In this document: piece by piece, positions 59,081 through 64,000 of the stretch
Position numbering within the stretch: the first letter of the stretch is position 1
Layout of the letters: the number at the start of each line of letters is the position of its first letter
Source of the DNA: Acanthornis magna
Taxonomy: Eukaryota; Chordata; Aves; Passeriformes; Acanthizidae
Length of the DNA stretch: 64,000 nt
Reading direction: 5' to 3'
Assembly (NCBI GenBank): GCA_036785705.1
Contig: JAWUZG010000001.1
Span: 2,108,001-2,172,000 of the forward strand
The notes under the pieces: generated by a model
Told to the model about the DNA's origin: nothing
Seen by the model: only the letters and a program-made list of their open reading frames with translations
The model's database searches: none
Translations under genes and position numbers: made by a program

Positions 59081-61932
59081 TGTGGGTTTCCAGATCAGTT
59101 ATACGGGTTTAGTATTAATGGCCAATATTTAGAATTCCCATGCCTCCATGCAGCCTCTAACATGGTCAAATACAAGACATTAATGGTTACAATTTCAGAT
59201 TTTCTAGTAAATGCTCTTTTTTAGGCAAAATTCCAATTCAAGGAAGAGCAACCAATGCATTGTTAGGTGTTAAAAAAAGCTTTTCTTTCTTGACAAATGA
59301 TGTTTAACTTGCCCAGTGGATGAGTTTCTGAATTCTCTTCTTCAACGAAAGGTAAAATGTTGAAGGATCAAGCTTTCCTTTTGGAGTACAGAGAAATTAT
59401 TTGTAAACTCAGATTAAATTTCGTGAGTGGCTTTGGCTGAAAAAAAAAAAAAAAGTAAAAATAAATACTCTGAATTAGCACAGTACGAGCTGTCATATTT
59501 TCTGAATTAATTCTTTCCTTTAAAAAAATCTAACTTCTCTTATATCAATATTAAAAACTAAATTTCCTGATACTTCATTTCAAAGCACTTTTTTGCCTAA
59601 AAATTGACTTATACAGAAGGTGGAAAAATACGGATTTAAATCACCTGGAAGCAAAGTAGACTTAATTAACTTTGTTAATTCTGGAGCCTCACACTAAAAC
59701 ATCCTGCAAACCCCTTAATAAATAAGACCTGATTTAGAAAGCATTCAGAGTGCATTTCTAGTTTAGCCAACAAAATTACAACAAAGACAGATTTGGCTGG
59801 TGGCAATGATCAAATATCTTTAGGAACTCATCTTGTACAGCATAGAATAACTTATTGCAGTTATAAGCTTCAGCTGCATTAGTATCCAGTGCTCCTGGAA
59901 AAATATCTCCTTCTGCTTTATCAGCCTAGCAAGCTCCCAATGAAGATGAATTCTTGTTGGGAGCAGCATCCTGGACTGAAAAAGAATGTAGTGAGAAAGC
60001 CTGGCATTTGTCTTCCAATCAGAATCCCAATAAGAACACAACCAGGGGAAGAAAGGAAGGGGAGAAACAAACATAAATATTATTTTAAGAGTTCTTCTAA
60101 TGTGCAATATTTATATACAAATACCAACTAGTGTTACACACAGCACTCTCAGGTTTGTGAAATATATCGAAGTACAGCAAATTGGAATGAGTCCTGAGTT
60201 TCCATTTACTTTATCTAACCAGACTTATCAATTCTTTTTACTCCAGGCTGATAAAGTAGAACTGCAGCAGACAAATGAGCTAGCAGGGCTGACATAATGT
60301 GTTGTCACAAAGAAATGGTGAATTAACAAAAAAACAAACCGTGACTTTGATCACCTCTGAGGCTCCTACCTCACTCAACCAAAATTGGCTGTTTACTCAT
60401 TCTTTAGGGAAAGTTCAATATTACTGGGAGGTGAGCAAAGAGAAAGGGAGGGGACTTTACTTCCACGTGTGTACTTGTGAGGGGAATTTACTTCCATTTT
60501 ATCTCCAGCTTTTAAGGTGCAAAATGGAAGGGGCAGAGGGGCTCCATGCTGGTGCCCTGTACCATTAATAACAAAAAGTCACTGGCCTCAAAAAGAATAG
60601 GTTCAATTGATTAAGTTTACAGATTCTATTCCTTGCATTTAATGATGCCTTGCCTGATGCCTAGTTCAAGTTATTATAAATATAAAGGTCTGTTTTGAAT
60701 TACAAAACAGAAGTATGACAGATGTGCCAGATGAGAACTAGAAGACCACAACACTAGGCTTCGTTGCCAATGGTAAGGGAGGGAGCAATTATAAAATTTA
60801 TCATTGTATCTGATCTTCTCAGAAATTTTGGGGTATTTTTCACTTTTTTTTTTCTCCTGAAAATGTCATTTTACCTACGGAGTGCTGAATCCCAGAGAGT
60901 CTCAGTGGAAACAGGGGCAGAAGTTACAGCTTTAGGACAGCAGCCCAGAATGAATGGCTGGATCATCTTTTCTCTCTCCTTAAGTATTTTATGCCCCATA
61001 TCCAGGTAGTGAAAACTGCTATAGTTCCACTGAGATTAGGACTTTTGAGACAGGAGATATCATTCATTTGTCAGGTCCCCCATAAGTCAGGTATAAAATA
61101 GGTTCCTAAAAGGAACTAGCAGGTGAATGAGAAATGCAAGGCAAAGAATTATGAACCATGTTCTGATTTTTTTTTTTTAAGTGTAGCATGGTTAAAATCA
61201 GCTGTGGTTTTGTTCAAGAAAAGGTTATTGAATTTGGCAGCAGTTATTTAAATCAAAGTCATCTACAGTCTCTGCTGTGGAGTGCCAGGATATCTGAGCA
61301 CCCTGTGGTAAACTGTCTGTCATGGGTAGTGAAATTCTGCTCTGCACTTTCAGGTATTGGGTCTTATGTATTTACAGCCATATTTCAAAATTCCTTTCTT
61401 CATCTTTCAGCTTTGATGAACCTTCCAGAGAAGCTACTGTAAGGAAGCAAACACTGCAGACTGTAAATCAGAGGGTGGTGTGGACTATAAGCACACTGGT
61501 AAACAATGCATTGAAAGATATTTTAAAGGAGAGAGAGTCCCGTGTTTATATGTAATTCATCAGTGTTTATCTAGGTGCTTCTCCAGGTTGTTATTCATTT
61601 CATGGAATTGCTTAGAGGAAAGTTAGGGCTCTTAGCTCACTGAATAAAATGAACAAATAGCAAAAACCACGAGAGGTTTAATACGAGACTTGGTCCTTCA
61701 GCACAACATTGTAAAAATACTCTATCCCTTCTCTGATTTTTTTTTTTTTTCTGATTAAAACAACGAGAAATCCCACACTTGTATTTATTTTGGGAATGAT
61801 TTCACCTAGAGTTAGCACTATGAAATGAGGTAAATAGAAATTCCCTTAGATATATCAGGGAAAATGAGGATTCAGCCTGCACTAATACACAGCACTGTGG
61901 ATGTGTAACATAGGTGGAATGGCCTGAGTTAC

Positions 61933-61969
61933 CTCCCTGAGCTACCATCCTTGTCGACACTTGGAGGAG
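61933..61969 (-). other. Candidate 37-bp microexon (minus strand)
   Basis: On the minus strand TGTTTTTTCCTCAACCAG precedes a 37-bp block ending CAGGGAG|GTAACTC. Two frames are open (LLQVSTRMVAQG or PPSVDKDGSSG). Good acceptor, moderate donor, short length; chance is likely. Confidence 0.13.
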
Positions 61970-63212
61970 CTGGTTGAGGAAAAAACATTGATAAAGCCCT
62001 GCATTTCCTCAAAAAAAGAGAAGAGGGTTGGTATTTTTGTTTTTTAGCTGACATTCAGAGTTTTCACATGAGTCTGGGACCCTCATCAGAAGTAGAGGCT
62101 TGAAGAAATGCACTGAATACCATTAAATACATGATAACATCTCAGGTTGGTGAACCTGCACAGAAAATTACCGATTGCCAGCTGTTCGATGGTAGTGAAA
62201 GGCTGCCAAATAATCCCTGCATTGAAATGAAAGGTTCAAACCATCTGAAAGAACAAACAGACCCTCCAAACAAGCCTTGAGCACAGATAACTTGCAAACA
62301 AAACAGAGCTCGTGTCCTCCAGTGGATTAATTGCTACAAGTACCTGCCATGTTCTCATCACAATGTGGATTCTGTAGCCTCAAGGAAAACAAAGCTTTCA
62401 TGGCCTGCAGCGATGTCTGAGGTTGTGTCTGCTGGTGTAAGGCGTGAAGGATTATTCCAAGAGATATTGGCTTGCACACATGTGATGGATCACAGATCCC
62501 TCTTAAAGTTAGCTGGGTAATAAATGTACAATGTGCTTCTCAGTCTGACAAATCCAGATATGATATTAAATAATGGGATCCAATAAGAAATCAATGAACC
62601 TTTGTCTTCAAAAATTGCATTTTCGATTTTATCATTACAAAAGAATGGCTGTGATTAGATACAGAAAGGCAGGACTATTGATTGTGCAGTCACTTACTCC
62701 AGGCTAAAAGGCAGATGGTTACAGTATTGTTTGATCTGCAATATTTTGGTGTTAAAAATCTCACTGGAACTATCCAGACAATGAAAGTAACACAGTGCTG
62801 CACGTTGGATATCTCAGCTGATAGAGGGCCACAAACTGTACTTAAGTTGGTGTTTCCAGGGGTGAAAACTCACTGAAGGAAAGGGAAACTGAATTAAGGA
62901 AAAATCTGTTCTCCCATGTAGAAAAATGAAGTTAATATGCCTGCTTGAATTGCAAATCTGGATGTTGATGTGTTTATTACATTGAGCACCAGACACTCTG
63001 CTCATTTTCACTGGTTTTGGTCAAAACACACATTTATAAATATTTCAAACCCTGATGACAAAGACTGAATTTGTCGCTCCGAATTTTGCCTCACTGTATT
63101 CTAAAGTGAACTCTGACATCCTGTGGGCACAAGGAAAATGACCATTACTTATCTGCTGTATTTAAATAAATGTTTGCTGCCATAGTTAGCAGTGTAAGTA
63201 GTGCTTGAACAA

Positions 63213-63234
63213 ACATATATATATACACACGCAC
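63213..63234. repeat. (TA)n(CA)n short microsatellite
   Basis: ACATATATATATACACACGC, a brief compound dinucleotide tract. Confidence 0.8.
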
Positions 63235-63564
63235 TATTTTAAAATATTTTGTGCCTTAATGTTTGCTCTTGGGTAGGAATCCCAGAAAGTTTCCATACAG
63301 CACTTTCATTTTTCACTGCTTATAGAACCCTGTTTCTCTTGTATCTTTTGTCCTATCAGAGAAAGTAAGAGGATAAAATTTGGGGTTTACAGTGTTAATC
63401 TTTCAAGTTTTCTCTATAAAAGCAGAGTCAATAGCTCCATTTCCCCAATTAAAGCAAACTCTTTAATTATAGATTGGTTCGAGTTGCATGTTTGACAACG
63501 TCTCATTTTTAATTAACTGAATTCCTCTTAAGATACCGTGGATAATCATTGCCAGCAAACTTAC

Positions 63565-63594
63565 CATGGCATAAACGGTGGAAAACACTGACAT
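63565..63594 (-). other. Candidate 30-bp microexon (minus strand)
   Basis: On the minus strand a branch-point-like CCTGACT lies about 39 nt upstream. A 25-30 nt pyrimidine tract (ending TTTCTTTTCCCACAAG) follows, then a 30-bp block, then GCCATG|GTAAGTTTG, a near-ideal donor. All three frames are open, so the frame cannot be chosen (for example MSVFSTVYAM). Thirty bp is an in-frame length typical of neuronal microexons, which rely on strong flanking signals like these. No host gene is identified. Confidence 0.25.
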
Positions 63595-63710
63595 CTTGTG
63601 GGAAAAGAAAGTAGGGAGAAGAGACTGCTTTAGTCAGGATTTCAGTAGATCTACAGAATCCAGAAAGCTGATAATTCCATACGCACATTAAATTACCAAT
63701 AAGTGCCTCA

Positions 63711-63808
63711 TATCATAGAAACATAGAATTACAGAATGGTTTAGGTTGGAAGGAATTTTAAAGATCATGCAGTTCAAACCCTGTGCCATAGTCAGGGGCA
63801 CCACAGGC
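63711..63808 (-). mobile_element. CR1 LINE 3' end, antisense
   Basis: About 100 bp in reverse orientation: ATCATAGAAACATAGAATTA, CAGAATGGTTTAGGTTGG, AAGGAATTTTAAAGATCATG and TCAAACCCTGTGCCATAGTC. Truncated shortly after GGGGCACCACAGG. Confidence 0.93.
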
Positions 63809-63826
63809 TTAATGTGGAGTGTGGGT

Positions 63827-63896
63827 ATACATATAAAAATACACATATAAAAATAGACATATAAAAATGGACATATAAAAATAGACACATATTCAT
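63827..63896. repeat. 14-bp minisatellite, about 5 units
   Basis: Four units of NNACATATAAAAAT (63827-63840, 63841-63854, 63855-63868, 63869-63882) differ only in the first two bases. A fifth unit (63883-63896) is diverged. The array begins 18 bp beyond the CR1 at 63711-63808. Confidence 0.93.
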
Positions 63897-64000
63897 GTAT
63901 ACATATATGTGCTCCCACAGAAGCACAGAGGAAAACCAGTGCTTCTAATATTTATTTCTCTGTAACTGCTTTCAACACTATTTACTGCAGCTTGTGACTG
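63897..64000. other. Non-genic right edge
   Basis: A short ATACATATATG run followed by unremarkable single-copy sequence. Nothing else is seen. Confidence 0.6.

Larger units (their letters stand above)
59081..63710. other. Non-genic AT-rich DNA
   Basis: No gene is supported. Homopolymers occur at 59440-59454 (A15), 61162-61171 (T-rich) and 61737-61750 (T14). A partial 31-bp-spaced repeat of GGGGAMTTTACTTCCA words lies at 60450-60498. Candidate minus-strand microexons at 61933-61969 and 63565-63594 are listed separately. Confidence 0.55.

Overview
The window reads as nuclear DNA of a bird: AT-rich, gene-poor and very probably intergenic or deep-intronic. The main evidence is repeats. I see 14 clear, mostly 5'-truncated CR1 LINE 3' ends carrying the avian signature (CCTTCCAACCC followed by ATTCTATGATTCTRTGA-type ends), plus one older possible copy. 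I also see one LTR of the ERVL type common in bird genomes (about 51506-52315), with an internal AATAAA and the terminal CCACCACA. Nothing bacterial is present: no operons, ribosome binding sites or protein-dense strand. The LTR looks like those abundant in songbirds, but I cannot fix the order or species from sequence alone.

No complete protein-coding gene can be supported. The longest stop-free frames are explained by repeats: a CR1 copy near 6.0 kb, a CR1 copy near 21.5 kb and an A/C-rich simple repeat near 53 kb. The rest are short AT-rich chance frames, often open on both strands. No tRNA, rRNA or recognisable small RNA was found. Judged by splice signals and frame, the best candidate exon is 44805-44898 (+), a 94-bp block with branch point, pyrimidine tract, AG acceptor and CAG|GTAACA donor. 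Phase-compatible partners lie at 48016-48117 (+) and 53317-53451 (+). Other candidates are a 30-bp microexon at 63565-63594 (-), a 33-codon block at 39936-40034 (+), and a possible terminal exon at 54881-55228 (+) followed by two AATAAA signals. All are hypotheses; decoy splice sites are expected in 64 kb and I recognise none of the peptides.

Layout. 1-8 kb: three CR1 copies, a fourth just before 8.1 kb, and a CpG-enriched patch with a TATA/MEF2-like site near 1.6-1.8 kb. 8-25 kb: sparse CR1 ends, microsatellites and several single-copy stretches that look like conserved non-coding DNA. 25-29 kb: a candidate conserved element around 25.93-26.24 kb. 29-42 kb: the longest stretch without a clear CR1, holding a GC/CpG-richer segment (35.1-36.6 kb) with palindromes and a nuclear-receptor-like everted repeat. 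42-54 kb: CR1 ends, the candidate exon series and the ERVL LTR. 54-64 kb: a possible terminal exon, a near-perfect 34-bp inverted repeat (55603-55675), A/C-rich repeats, the longest CR1 (58708-59080) and a 14-bp minisatellite beside a CR1 copy at the right edge.

There is no gene network to describe. The most unusual local structures are the 55.6-kb hairpin, the overlapping hairpins at 21.76-21.82 kb, and the candidate exon chain. I found no convincing new multi-gene system.
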